Of a stretch of 36,821 bases of DNA, positions 10,453 through 18,633 are shown piece by piece (the first letter of the stretch is position 1; each line of letters opens with the position of its first letter). The translations under genes were made by a program, and so were the position numbers. This DNA is from Hydrogenophaga sp. (GTDB lineage Bacteria; Pseudomonadota; Gammaproteobacteria; Burkholderiales; Burkholderiaceae_C): NCBI RefSeq assembly GCF_018780075.1, contig NZ_JADMKB010000099.1:1-36821 (forward strand), given 5' to 3'. The notes below the pieces were generated by a model that did not search any database, was not told the origin of the DNA, and saw only the letters and a list, made by a program, of their open reading frames with translations.

Positions 10453-11280
10453 ATGACCATGTCCAGCAGCACCCTCCTTTGTGTCGTGTCCGCCGCCGTC
10501 CTCCTGCCCGGTGGCGTGTGGGCCCAGGAGCGTTCGATCGGCAGCCAGGAGGACGATTTCCTCATTGGCGCCTCGGTCGTCAGCGGCAACGCGCACGTCG
10601 GGACGCCCCAGGGCTCGACCACCGACCTGAAGCCGCTGTGGGCCTTCCAGCTGGGCCCGTTGAGGGTGTCGCGCTCGCGCGCCAGCGCCTTGATGAGCGT
10701 GGGCCGCGAGGCGCTGGAGACCGGTCTCTCGACCGAGTTCAAGGCCACCGAAAACGTCAGCCTCAGTGCCTCGCTGCGGCTGGACAACGGTCGCAGTTTC
10801 GATTCAGACCCGCTGCTGCGTGGCCTGCCCGACATCGGCACGACCGTGCGCGCCCGCCTGTCCGCGCGGCGTGCCCTGGGGCCGCGCTGGAGCTGGAGCA
10901 TGAACACCGACCACGACCTGCTCGGGCGCAAGGGTGGCCTGCGGCTGGGCACCGGCGTCAACTACGCCTACCCCTATTCCGACGACACGCAGTGGGATTT
11001 TTCGCTCGGCACCGGCCTGGGCAACGCCCGTTACATGCAAACCCATTACGGCATCTCCCTCAAGGGGGCGCAGGCCACGGGTCGCGACACCTACCAGCTG
11101 AGCGGTGGTCTGGAAAACCTGCGCACCGGCATCAATTTCTCCACCGCGCTGGGCGACCGCTGGGTCGCTTTCGGCGGGCTGGAGATGTCGCGCATCCTCG
11201 GTCGCGCCGCGCGCAGCCCGCTGGTGGGCCGCCTGGCGACGCACAGCGTGACCATCGGGATCGCGTACCGCAGCCGTTGA
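10453..11280 (+). CDS. MipA/OmpV-like outer membrane protein
   Basis: 275 residues with a signal peptide (hydrophobic residues 7-22, cleaved after VWA near residue 24). The mature protein is made of alternating amphipathic beta strands ending in an aromatic/polar tail (IGIAYRSR), typical of an outer-membrane barrel. Segments such as YPYSDDTQWDFSLGTGLGNARY and the late TYQLSGGLENLRTGINFS resemble the MipA/OmpV family, which includes scaffolds for murein enzymes and small-molecule porins. No ribosome-binding site precedes the ATG; another ATG lies two codons in. TATGAT six bases upstream suggests a leaderless message. After the stop, CCCGGG-TTG-CCCGGG (11282-11296) may form a small hairpin. Confidence 0.8.
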   Translation: MTMSSSTLLCVVSAAVLLPGGVWAQERSIGSQEDDFLIGASVVSGNAHVGTPQGSTTDLKPLWAFQLGPLRVSRSRASALMSVGREALETGLSTEFKATENVSLSASLRLDNGRSFDSDPLLRGLPDIGTTVRARLSARRALGPRWSWSMNTDHDLLGRKGGLRLGTGVNYAYPYSDDTQWDFSLGTGLGNARYMQTHYGISLKGAQATGRDTYQLSGGLENLRTGINFSTALGDRWVAFGGLEMSRILGRAARSPLVGRLATHSVTIGIAYRSR

Positions 11281-11383
11281 GCCCGGGTTGCCCGGGGGTG
11301 TCCACGCTGGTTACCTTCGGTTGCGGTGTGCGCGCGGTGTTGGCGCACACTACAGACATCCTCACCCGACGTCTGATCGCACC

Positions 11384-11911
11384 ATGCCCACCCTGTCCAT
11401 CGCCTTGCTTCGCACCCTGATCCTGGGCCTGACCCTCGGCACCGCGCTGCATGGGGCCCAGGCCGCCAAACCCGACTGGGTGGAAGGTGGTCCGAACGGC
11501 AAGGGCCATGGCAAGCAGGGGAAGGGCGACAAGCCGCCGAAGGTCAGGCCCTCACCGGTGGCGCGCGTGGCCGTGCCGACGGTGTCGATCCAGATCGGCG
11601 GCTACTTCAGCGAACCCCAGCGTCAGGCGACGCGGGCCTACTACGAGCCGCGCGTGCGCAGCGGCCAGTGCCCGCCCGGACTGGCCAAGAAGCGGAACGG
11701 CTGCATGCCCCCGGGCCAGGCCCGCAAGTGGCGCCGCGGCCAGGTGCTGCCCCCTTCGATCGTGTACTACCCGGTGCCGGCGGCGGTGCAGGTGCAACTG
11801 GGGCTGCCGCCCTCCGGGCACAAGTTCGTGCGCGTGGCCACCGACATCCTGCTGATCGCCGTGGGAACCGGCATGGTGATCGACGCCATCGAGGACCTGG
11901 GCGGTCTGTGA
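11384..11911 (+). CDS. CigR/RcnB-like small exported protein
   Basis: 175 residues. The signal peptide covers residues 1-27 (hydrophobic LLRTLILGLTLGTALHG, AQA cleavage). A basic Gly/Lys/Pro region follows (PNGKGHGKQGKGDKPPKVRP), then a YYEPR segment, CPPGLAKKRNGCMPPGQARKW, and a C-terminal helix ATDILLIAVGTGMVIDAIEDL. The LAKK...PPGQA...W pattern and the closing hydrophobic helix match the CigR family (named for a Salmonella anti-virulence protein) and its RcnB-like relatives, which are periplasmic or inner-membrane bound. Function here is unknown. No strong ribosome-binding site is visible. It converges on uvrA. Confidence 0.75.
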   Translation: MPTLSIALLRTLILGLTLGTALHGAQAAKPDWVEGGPNGKGHGKQGKGDKPPKVRPSPVARVAVPTVSIQIGGYFSEPQRQATRAYYEPRVRSGQCPPGLAKKRNGCMPPGQARKWRRGQVLPPSIVYYPVPAAVQVQLGLPPSGHKFVRVATDILLIAVGTGMVIDAIEDLGGL

Positions 11912-11923
11912 GCGCCGACCAGA

Positions 11924-11951
11924 CCCGCCGACAGCGGACCTGAACGGCGGG
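11924..11951. terminator. Weak hairpin between the CigR-like gene and uvrA
   Basis: CCCGCCG (11924-11930) pairs with CGGCGGG (11945-11951) around a 14-base loop in the 45-base gap between two convergent genes. There is no T run. The position fits a bidirectional terminator but the evidence is thin. Confidence 0.35.
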
Positions 11952-11956
11952 CTCGC

Positions 11957-14900
11957 TCAGCGGTCTAGCAGCCGCGCCAGGTAGCGCCCTGTGTGGCTCT
12001 CGCCGTTGGCGGCGATGTCTTCCGGCGTGCCCACGCCCACCACGGTGCCGCCGCCCGAGCCGCCTTCGGGGCCCATGTCGATCAGCCAGTCGGCGGTCTT
12101 TATGACGTCGAGGTTGTGCTCGATCACCACGATGGTGTTGCCGGCGTCGCGCAACTGGTGCAGCACCTTCAGCAGCAGTTCGATGTCGGCGAAGTGCAGG
12201 CCGGTGGTGGGTTCGTCCAGGATGTAAAGCGTGCGGCCGGTGTCGCGCTTGCTCAGCTCCAGCGCGAGCTTGACGCGCTGCGCCTCGCCGCCCGAGAGCG
12301 TGGTCGCGCTCTGGCCGAGCTGGATGTAGGTCAGGCCCACGTCCATCAGCGTCTGCAGCTTGCGGTGCAGCGTCGGCACGGCGGTGAAGAAGGCGTAAGC
12401 CTGCTCGACCGTCATGTCCAGGATCTGCGCGATGTTGCGGCCCTTGTACTGCACGTCCAGCGTTTCGCGGTTGTAGCGCTGGCCGCTGCACACCTCGCAA
12501 GGCACATAGACGTCGGGCAGGAAATGCATCTCCACCTTGACCACGCCGTCGCCCTGGCAGGCCTCGCAGCGGCCGCCGGCCACGTTGAAGCTGAAGCGGC
12601 CCGGGCCGTAGCCGCGCTCGCGCGCCGTGGGCACCTCGGCCATCAGCTCGCGGATGCCGGTGAAGAGGCCGGTGTAGGTGGCCGGGTTGCTGCGCGGCGT
12701 GCGGCCGATGGGGCTCTGGTCGACGTTGATGACCTTGTCGAAGTGTTCGATGCCTTCGATGGCGTCGTGTTCGGCCGGTTCTTCGTGCGAGCGGTACAGC
12801 GTGCGCGAGACAGCGGCGTAGAGCGTGTCGTTCACCAGGGTCGATTTGCCCGAGCCGGACACGCCGGTCACGCAGGTGAGCAGGCCGACGGGGAAGGCCA
12901 CGCTCACGCCCTTCAGGTTGTGGCCGGTGGCGTTGACCACGCGGATCTCCTGCAGCTCGCCCAGCGAGGCCAGGTGCGCGGCTTCGCGTGCACTGCGGCG
13001 CTCGGCCGCCGGGCTCATGGGAAAGCGCGACTTGATCGGCGCGGCCTTGGCCGCCGCAGCGGCTTTGTTCACCGGCAGCCAGGGCGTGCGCCGCGCGGGC
13101 ACGGCGATCTCGCGCGCGCCGCTCAGGTACTGGCCCGTCAATGAGCCGGGCGTGGCCATGACCTCGGCGCAGGTGCCCTGTGCCATCACATGGCCGCCAT
13201 GCACGCCCGCGCCCGGGCCCATGTCGATCACGTGGTCGGCGCAGCGGATCATGTCCTCGTCGTGCTCCACCACCAGCACCGTGTTGCCCAGGTCGCGCAG
13301 GTGCTGCAGGGTGGCGATGAGGCGGTCGTTGTCGCGCTGGTGCAGGCCGATGCTGGGCTCGTCCAGCACGTACATCACGCCGGTCAGGCCGCTGCCGATC
13401 TGACTGGCGAGGCGGATGCGCTGCGCTTCGCCGCCGCTGAGCGTGTCCGCGCTGCGGTCCAGGCTCAGGTAGTTCAGGCCCACGTCGTTCAGGAACTTCA
13501 GGCGCTGGCGGATCTCGTTGATCACGCGCGCGGCAATGTCGCCCTTGGCACCGGGCAGCTGCAGCTGGCTGAAGTAGGCCAGCGACTCACCGAGCGTGAT
13601 GTGGCTGATCTTGTAGATGGGCTGCTTCTGCGCGCCCTCGCCCACGAACACGTGGCGGGCCTCCAGGCGCAGCCGCGTGCCGCCGCAGTCGGGGCAGGGC
13701 TGGGTGGCGCGGTAGCGGGACAACTCTTCGCGCACGGCGGCCGAATCGGTCTCGCGGTAGCGGCGTTCGAAGTTGCGGATGATGCCTTCGAAGGGGTGCT
13801 TCTTGCTGATCTTCTTGCCGGCTTTTTCGCCCGATTCCAGCGCGTAGCTGAACTTGATCTCCTCTTCGCCCGAGCCGTAGAGCAGCACCTGCTGCACCGC
13901 GTCGGGCAGCGATTCCCAGGCCGCTTCGGCGTCAAATTTGTAGTGCGCCGCGATGCTTTCGATCATGGCGAAGTAGTAGCCGTTGCGCCGGTCCCAGCCC
14001 TTGATGGCGCCGCTGGCCAGGCTCAGCGTGGGGAAGGCGACCACGCGCTCGGGGTCGAACACTTCGGTGTGGCCCAGGCCGTCGCAGCTGGGGCAGGCGC
14101 CCATGGGCGAGTTGAACGAAAAGAGGCGCGGTTCCAGCTCGCCCACGGTGTAGCTGCAGACCGGACAGGCGAACTTGGCCGAGAAGCCGTGCTCGGCGCC
14201 GCCGTCCATCTCCACCGCGATGGCGCGGCCCTCGGCCAGGCGCAGCGCGGCTTCGAAGCTCTCGGCCAGCCGCTGGCGCAGCGGGTTGGCGCCGGTCTCG
14301 TCGAGGTCTGGCCGCACCTTGATGCGGTCGATCACCACGTCGATGTTGTGTTTCTCGGTCTTCTTCAGCGTGGGCAGGGCTTCGGCTTCCAGCACCTCGC
14401 CGTTGATGCGGAAGCGCACGTAGCCCTGGGCTTGCATGTCGGCGAACAGCTCCAGGAACTCGCCTTTTTTCTCGCGCGCCACCGGCGCCAGGATCATCAG
14501 GCGCGTGTCGGGCGGTAGCGCCAGCACGGCGTCCACCATCTGCGCCACGCTCTGCGAGGCCAGCGGCAGGTCGTGGTCCGGGCAGTGCGGCGTGCCGGCG
14601 CGGGCGTACAGCAGGCGCAGGTAGTCGTGGATCTCGGTCACCGTGCCCACGGTGGAGCGCGGGTTGTGGCTGGTGGCCTTCTGCTCGATGGCGATCGCGG
14701 GCGACAGGCCCTCGATCAGGTCCACGTCGGGCTTGTCCATCAGCTGCAGGAACTGCCGCGCGTAGGCCGAGAGGCTTTCCACGTAGCGGCGCTGGCCTTC
14801 GGCGTACAGCGTGTCGAACGCCAGGCTCGATTTGCCCGAGCCCGACAAGCCCGTGATCACCACCAGCGCGTGCTTGGGGATGTCGAGGTCGATGTTCTTC

Positions 14901-15028
14901 AGGTTGTGCGTGCGCGCGCCGCGCACCGAGAGCGTGGCCGCCGTGCGAAGGGCGGCGGCGTGGGCGGGGCTGTGCGGGGTGGGCGTCTCCAGCGCGGGGC
15001 CGGTCAGCGGGGTCGGGTTCGGGGTCAA
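11957..15028 (-). CDS. uvrA: Excinuclease ABC subunit A
   Basis: The damage-recognition ATPase of nucleotide excision repair. Two ABC modules are complete: Walker [10 protein letters not shown] (about residue 58) and GVSGSGKST (about 721), signatures [12 protein letters not shown] and [12 protein letters not shown], and Walker [10 protein letters not shown] and LDEPTTGLH. Zinc modules CPVC...CPSC and CEAC...CEVC are intact. At 1023 residues it is about 80 longer than E. coli UvrA, with a Pro/Ala-rich N-terminal extension and an Ala/Lys-rich linker at about residues 640-690. The start is a TTG at 15028 without a ribosome-binding site. An in-frame stop lies about ten codons upstream, so it is the longest form; a later start closer to [11 protein letters not shown] is possible. 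No LexA-type box is visible upstream. Confidence 0.97.
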   Translation of the reverse strand: MTPNPTPLTGPALETPTPHSPAHAAALRTAATLSVRGARTHNLKNIDLDIPKHALVVITGLSGSGKSSLAFDTLYAEGQRRYVESLSAYARQFLQLMDKPDVDLIEGLSPAIAIEQKATSHNPRSTVGTVTEIHDYLRLLYARAGTPHCPDHDLPLASQSVAQMVDAVLALPPDTRLMILAPVAREKKGEFLELFADMQAQGYVRFRINGEVLEAEALPTLKKTEKHNIDVVIDRIKVRPDLDETGANPLRQRLAESFEAALRLAEGRAIAVEMDGGAEHGFSAKFACPVCSYTVGELEPRLFSFNSPMGACPSCDGLGHTEVFDPERVVAFPTLSLASGAIKGWDRRNGYYFAMIESIAAHYKFDAEAAWESLPDAVQQVLLYGSGEEEIKFSYALESGEKAGKKISKKHPFEGIIRNFERRYRETDSAAVREELSRYRATQPCPDCGGTRLRLEARHVFVGEGAQKQPIYKISHITLGESLAYFSQLQLPGAKGDIAARVINEIRQRLKFLNDVGLNYLSLDRSADTLSGGEAQRIRLASQIGSGLTGVMYVLDEPSIGLHQRDNDRLIATLQHLRDLGNTVLVVEHDEDMIRCADHVIDMGPGAGVHGGHVMAQGTCAEVMATPGSLTGQYLSGAREIAVPARRTPWLPVNKAAAAAKAAPIKSRFPMSPAAERRSAREAAHLASLGELQEIRVVNATGHNLKGVSVAFPVGLLTCVTGVSGSGKSTLVNDTLYAAVSRTLYRSHEEPAEHDAIEGIEHFDKVINVDQSPIGRTPRSNPATYTGLFTGIRELMAEVPTARERGYGPGRFSFNVAGGRCEACQGDGVVKVEMHFLPDVYVPCEVCSGQRYNRETLDVQYKGRNIAQILDMTVEQAYAFFTAVPTLHRKLQTLMDVGLTYIQLGQSATTLSGGEAQRVKLALELSKRDTGRTLYILDEPTTGLHFADIELLLKVLHQLRDAGNTIVVIEHNLDVIKTADWLIDMGPEGGSGGGTVVGVGTPEDIAANGESHTGRYLARLLDR

Positions 15029-15232
15029 GGCGGTGCACCAGGGCGGGTACTGGCGTCAAAAAGGCAACCCGACATGATACGACCGGACCGCTTCCCGGCG
15101 ATACCCGCCGAACCGGGTGACGGCAACATCATGACGGAGCTCAACAACGGAGGCTCGGCGCTGCACATGGTTGGCTTTTCGAGACGATTGGGCGTACCGT
15201 TTAGGTTTTGGTGATCACAAGAAGGGTTCTCC

Positions 15233-15913
15233 ATGGATTTCTTGGACTGGGTGCGCGGCCCGCTGCTGGCGCTGTCGCTTTTCATCTTTGTCGCCGGCGT
15301 CGCGTGGCGGTTGCTCGTGCTGTGGCGCCTGCCCCACCTGGCCGCGCCTGGCGCGCCCGAACGCCAGCCCTTCGGGACCGGTGCGGCGCTGGGCGCAGCC
15401 TTCACCCGCATGCTGCCGCGCGGCGGCTTTCACCCGAGCGCCACGCTGGTCACCTTGAATCCCTATGTGTTTCACATCGGGCTTGCGGTGGTGTTCTTCG
15501 GCTACGCGCCCCACATCGCCTTCATCCGCCGCCTGACCGGCCTGTGGTGGCCCGCCTTTCCCGACGCCGTGATGTATGTCGCGGCGGCCGCCAGCATCAT
15601 TTCTTTGCTGGTGGCCCTGCTGTTCCGCCTGACCGATCCGGTGCTGAAACGGATCTCGACCGCCGACGACTGGATCACCTGGGTGCTCACGTTCCTGCCC
15701 TTCTTCACCGGCATGGCGGTGATCGGCGATCCGTCCTCGACCATCCTGGCGCGCGACCACGTGATCTACCGCGACCCGCTGGCGGTGCACCTGCTGACGC
15801 TGGAGCTGCTGCTGATCTGGTTTCCGTTCGGCAAGCTGATGCACGCCTTCCTGTTCCTGCCGGCGCGCATGCAGCTGGCCACCTTCTTTGGCCGTCGCGG
15901 GGTGCGCTCATGA
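15233..15913 (+). CDS. NarI/DsrM-like membrane cytochrome b subunit
   Basis: 226 residues with five or six membrane helices. It resembles the NarI/DsrM family, which carries haem b and passes electrons between quinone and a partner iron-sulfur protein. Possible haem ligands are His81 (NPYVFHIG), His94 (GYAPHIAF), His186 (DPLAVHLL) and His204 (KLMHAFLF). The arginine after the first pair (RR, 99-100) is also usual. The ATG at 15233 is preceded by GAAGGG nine bases upstream. An 8-bp palindrome GTGATCAC lies at 15211-15218, and no FNR box is visible. The stop overlaps the next start (ATGA), tying it to the HdrD/DsrK-like subunit. Confidence 0.8.
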   Translation: MDFLDWVRGPLLALSLFIFVAGVAWRLLVLWRLPHLAAPGAPERQPFGTGAALGAAFTRMLPRGGFHPSATLVTLNPYVFHIGLAVVFFGYAPHIAFIRRLTGLWWPAFPDAVMYVAAAASIISLLVALLFRLTDPVLKRISTADDWITWVLTFLPFFTGMAVIGDPSSTILARDHVIYRDPLAVHLLTLELLLIWFPFGKLMHAFLFLPARMQLATFFGRRGVRS

Positions 15914-17244
15914 TCAACATGGATGTGTTTCATGGCTTTCTGCAAGCCATCCACCACCTGCCGGAGATGGCGCAGCCCGATGCGCTGACCGACGCCGACC
16001 GCCTGGGCCGCGCCAAGGCGGTCATGCGCGCCAAGACCGACCGCGGTCTGGCGCTGGACCTGGAAGCCTGCGTGAACTGCGGCTACTGCTCGGAAGCCTG
16101 CCACTTCTACCAGAGCACCCACGACGCGAAATACAGCCCCAGCCGCAAGCTGGACCTGCTGCGCCGGGTGCACGCGCGCGAAACCTCGGCCTTTGCGCCC
16201 CTCAAGCGCCTGTTCCTGCCCGACATCACCCTCGACGACCTCAAGGAGTGGCAGGAACTGGTCTACGACTCGTGCACCGAGTGCGGACGCTGCAGCATGA
16301 TCTGCCCGATGGGGGTCAACACCGCGCGCGGCGTGAACGTGATGCGCGAAGCGCTGTTCGAGGCCGGGCTCGCCCCGCTGGAGCTGACGGCGGTCGCGCA
16401 GGAGCAGGCCGGGCGGGGCACGGTGTTCGGCGTCGGCCCCGACGAACTCCGGCAGGTGGTGGACCAGCTGCGCGCGCAGGGCATCGCCATCCCGCTGGAC
16501 GAGCCGCAGGCCGACCTGATGATGGTGACGACGGTGATCGACGTGCTGCTGTACCAGGACGCCCTGGCCGCCACAGCGCGCATCCTCAACCACCTGGGCA
16601 TCCGCTGGACCCTGCGCAGCGCCGGTTTCGAGGCGGCGAACTTCGGCCTGCTGTCCGGCAGCGAAGCGCTGCAGAAGGCGGCCAGCCAGCGCCTGATCGA
16701 CGAGGCGCTGGCCATCGGGGCCCAAACCGTCATCCTGCCCGAATGCGGGCACGCCTACCCGGCGCTGCGCTGGGAGGCGCGGCTCGCCAACGGCCAGCCG
16801 CTGCCCTTCGAGGTGCTCGCGGCGTCCGAATTCGTGGGGCGCGAAATCACCGCCGGGCGCCTGCGGCTGCAGCCCCCCGAAGACCCCGGCCGCAAGATCA
16901 CCTACCACGACGCCTGCAAGCTGGCCCGCCACGGTGGCGTGGTGGACGAGCCGCGCGCGGCGCTCAAGGCCCTGGGCATGGACCTGCGGGAGACCACGCC
17001 CACGGCCGAGCAGAACTGGTGTTGCGGCGGCGGCGCGGGTGTGTTCCTGATCAACCGCGCCGAGGGCTTGCGGCACCAGGCCTGGGCCATCAAGCGCGAG
17101 CAGATCGACGCCACCGGGGCCGACACGGTGGTGGTGTCCTGCGGCAGCTGCCGCCTGAACGCGATGGCGGGCGCCGAAGCCGACGCCTGGTCCACGAAAA
17201 TCGAGAGCGTGGTCGAAATGGTGGCCCGGCAGTTGCCGGCCTGA
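15910..17244 (+). CDS. HdrD/DsrK-like iron-sulfur (CCG-domain) protein
   Basis: 444 residues. Two ferredoxin-type [4Fe-4S] motifs lie near the N-terminus (Cys54, 57, 60, 64 and Cys122, 125, 128, 132). The C-terminal CCG domain is complete: Cys336 (YHDACKLA), Cys371-372 (NWCCGGGAG), and Cys411/414 (VSCGSCR). In heterodisulfide reductases such a domain holds a special [4Fe-4S] cluster that handles disulfides. The first CCG domain (about 203-285) has lost its cysteines apart from Cys279 (PECGHA). With the preceding NarI/DsrM-like subunit it should form a quinone-linked membrane module. No dsrAB, hdrABC, glycolate or lactate genes are nearby, so the cytoplasmic substrate is unknown. Confidence 0.85.
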   Translation: MINMDVFHGFLQAIHHLPEMAQPDALTDADRLGRAKAVMRAKTDRGLALDLEACVNCGYCSEACHFYQSTHDAKYSPSRKLDLLRRVHARETSAFAPLKRLFLPDITLDDLKEWQELVYDSCTECGRCSMICPMGVNTARGVNVMREALFEAGLAPLELTAVAQEQAGRGTVFGVGPDELRQVVDQLRAQGIAIPLDEPQADLMMVTTVIDVLLYQDALAATARILNHLGIRWTLRSAGFEAANFGLLSGSEALQKAASQRLIDEALAIGAQTVILPECGHAYPALRWEARLANGQPLPFEVLAASEFVGREITAGRLRLQPPEDPGRKITYHDACKLARHGGVVDEPRAALKALGMDLRETTPTAEQNWCCGGGAGVFLINRAEGLRHQAWAIKREQIDATGADTVVVSCGSCRLNAMAGAEADAWSTKIESVVEMVARQLPA

Positions 17245-17275
17245 TGCGCCCCGCGCCCTGCGCCGGGGAAGCTGG

Positions 17276-17307
17276 CCCCTTGCGGGTGCAGCCCCACCCG
17301 CAAGGGG
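17276..17307. terminator. Perfect 13-bp inverted repeat after the redox module
   Basis: CCCCTTGCGGGTG (17276-17288) pairs exactly with CACCCGCAAGGGG (17295-17307) around a six-base loop, 31 bases after the HdrD-like stop. No T run follows (GAGGGCCTTTG). It may terminate the redox operon or stabilise its 3' end, separating it from the MFS gene. A -10-like CACAAT lies 13 bases further on (17321-17326). Confidence 0.55.
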
Positions 17308-17451
17308 AGGGCCTTTGACGCACAATACCGGCTGGTCCCAACCCCCTCCAGTCAGAGGCAGGCGATCCCGCCCGCTGCGTGCTTTTTGATCGTGCCTTCC
17401 ACCTCCGTTTCCCCCGTTTCCAGCGACACGCCCGCCGCAGATGCCCACCGC

Positions 17452-18633
17452 ATGACGCCGGCCGAACGGCGTGCGAGCGGCTCGCTGGCGGCCATCTACG
17501 CGCTGCGCATGCTGGGCCTGTTTCTGGTGTTGCCGGTGTTCGTGGCGGAAGCCAAGTCCTATCCGGGTGGCAACGACCCCTGGCTGGTGGGCCTGGCCAT
17601 GGGCGCCTACGGGCTCACCCAGGCCATGCTGCAGGTGCCTCTGGGCATCGCTTCGGACCGGCTGGGCCGCAAGCCGGTGATCCTGGCCGGGCTGGCGCTG
17701 TTCGTCCTGGGCAGCCTGGTGGCGGCCTGGGCGCCCAGCCTGACCTGGCTGGTGGTCGGGCGCTCCATCCAGGGCGCGGGGGCCATTTCGGCCGCCGTGA
17801 CCGCGCTGCTGGCCGACCTCACGCGCGACCAGGTGCGCACCAAATCGATGGCGCTGGTGGGCATCAGCATCGCGCTCATGTTCGCCCTGTCGCTGGTGCT
17901 GGCGCCGGTGCTGGTGCCGCACATCGGGCTCGCCGGCCTGTTCCTGCTGACCGCGGCGCTGGCGCTGACCGGCATGGCCGTGGTGGCCTGGGTGGTGCCG
18001 CCCGAGCCGCTGCAGCACCAGGTCCAGTCGCGGGGCGGCCTGCGCGAGGTGCTGCAAAACGCCGAACTGTTGCGGGTGGACCTGGGCGTGTTCGTGCTGC
18101 ACGCGGTGCAGATCGCGATGTGGATGTCGGTGCCGGCGTTGCTGCTGGACGCCGGTATCGCCAGCGCCGAGCAGTGGAAGGTGTACCTGCCGGCGGTGCT
18201 GGGCTCGCTGCTGATCCTGGGGGGCTTCCTGTTCCGCCTGGAGCGGCAGGGGCATTTCAAGGCGGTGTACCTGGGCACCATCGCGCTCATCGTGCTGGTG
18301 CAGCTGGGCTTCTGGCTGACCCTGCGGTCGCCCTCGGTGTGGGCGGTGTCGCTGCTGCTGTGCCTGTATTTCGTGGGTTTCAACGCGCAGGAAGCCAGCC
18401 AGCCCAGCCTGGCCTCGCGCATCGCCGAGCCGGGCCAGCGCGGCGCGGCGCTCGGCGTCTACAACACGCTCATGTCGCTCGGCATCTTTGCCGGCGGCAC
18501 GCTGGGCGGTCTGGTCGTCAAGACCTGGGGCAGCGCCGGCATCTTCGGCTTCAGCGCCGGGCTGATGCTGCTGTGGCTGGTGCTGGCCTGGCCGATGCAA
18601 GCCCACTCGCCCGCCGCTTCAGCGCGGCGCTGA
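17452..18633 (+). CDS. MFS transporter of the ssb-linked type (YajR-like, without extra domain)
   Basis: 393 residues from the ATG at 17452. Twelve helices are predicted, with SLAAIYALRMLGLFLVLPVF as the first, the motif A loop GIASDRLGRKP, and a GRSIQGAGAISAAVTALLADL stretch in helices 4-5. From memory, Burkholderiales chromosomes commonly carry a gene of this type between uvrA and ssb, where it is annotated as a drug or sugar efflux protein without proof. Start codons at 17386 (TTG) and 17392 (GTG) would add about twenty polar residues; none of the three has a good ribosome-binding site. The last 15 bases overlap the convergent ClC gene. Confidence 0.88.
   Translation: MTPAERRASGSLAAIYALRMLGLFLVLPVFVAEAKSYPGGNDPWLVGLAMGAYGLTQAMLQVPLGIASDRLGRKPVILAGLALFVLGSLVAAWAPSLTWLVVGRSIQGAGAISAAVTALLADLTRDQVRTKSMALVGISIALMFALSLVLAPVLVPHIGLAGLFLLTAALALTGMAVVAWVVPPEPLQHQVQSRGGLREVLQNAELLRVDLGVFVLHAVQIAMWMSVPALLLDAGIASAEQWKVYLPAVLGSLLILGGFLFRLERQGHFKAVYLGTIALIVLVQLGFWLTLRSPSVWAVSLLLCLYFVGFNAQEASQPSLASRIAEPGQRGAALGVYNTLMSLGIFAGGTLGGLVVKTWGSAGIFGFSAGLMLLWLVLAWPMQAHSPAASARR

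Noticed and set aside
15211..15218. GTGATCAC as an FNR or CRP site before the redox module.
   Set aside because: It is only an 8-bp palindrome close to the ribosome-binding site and lacks the TTGAT-N4-ATCAA or TGTGA-N6-TCACA form.
15766..18606. A minus-strand open frame of about 940 codons opposite the HdrD-like and MFS genes.
   Set aside because: Antisense to two recognisable genes, with low-complexity His/Gln/Arg/Gly content and no ribosome-binding site.
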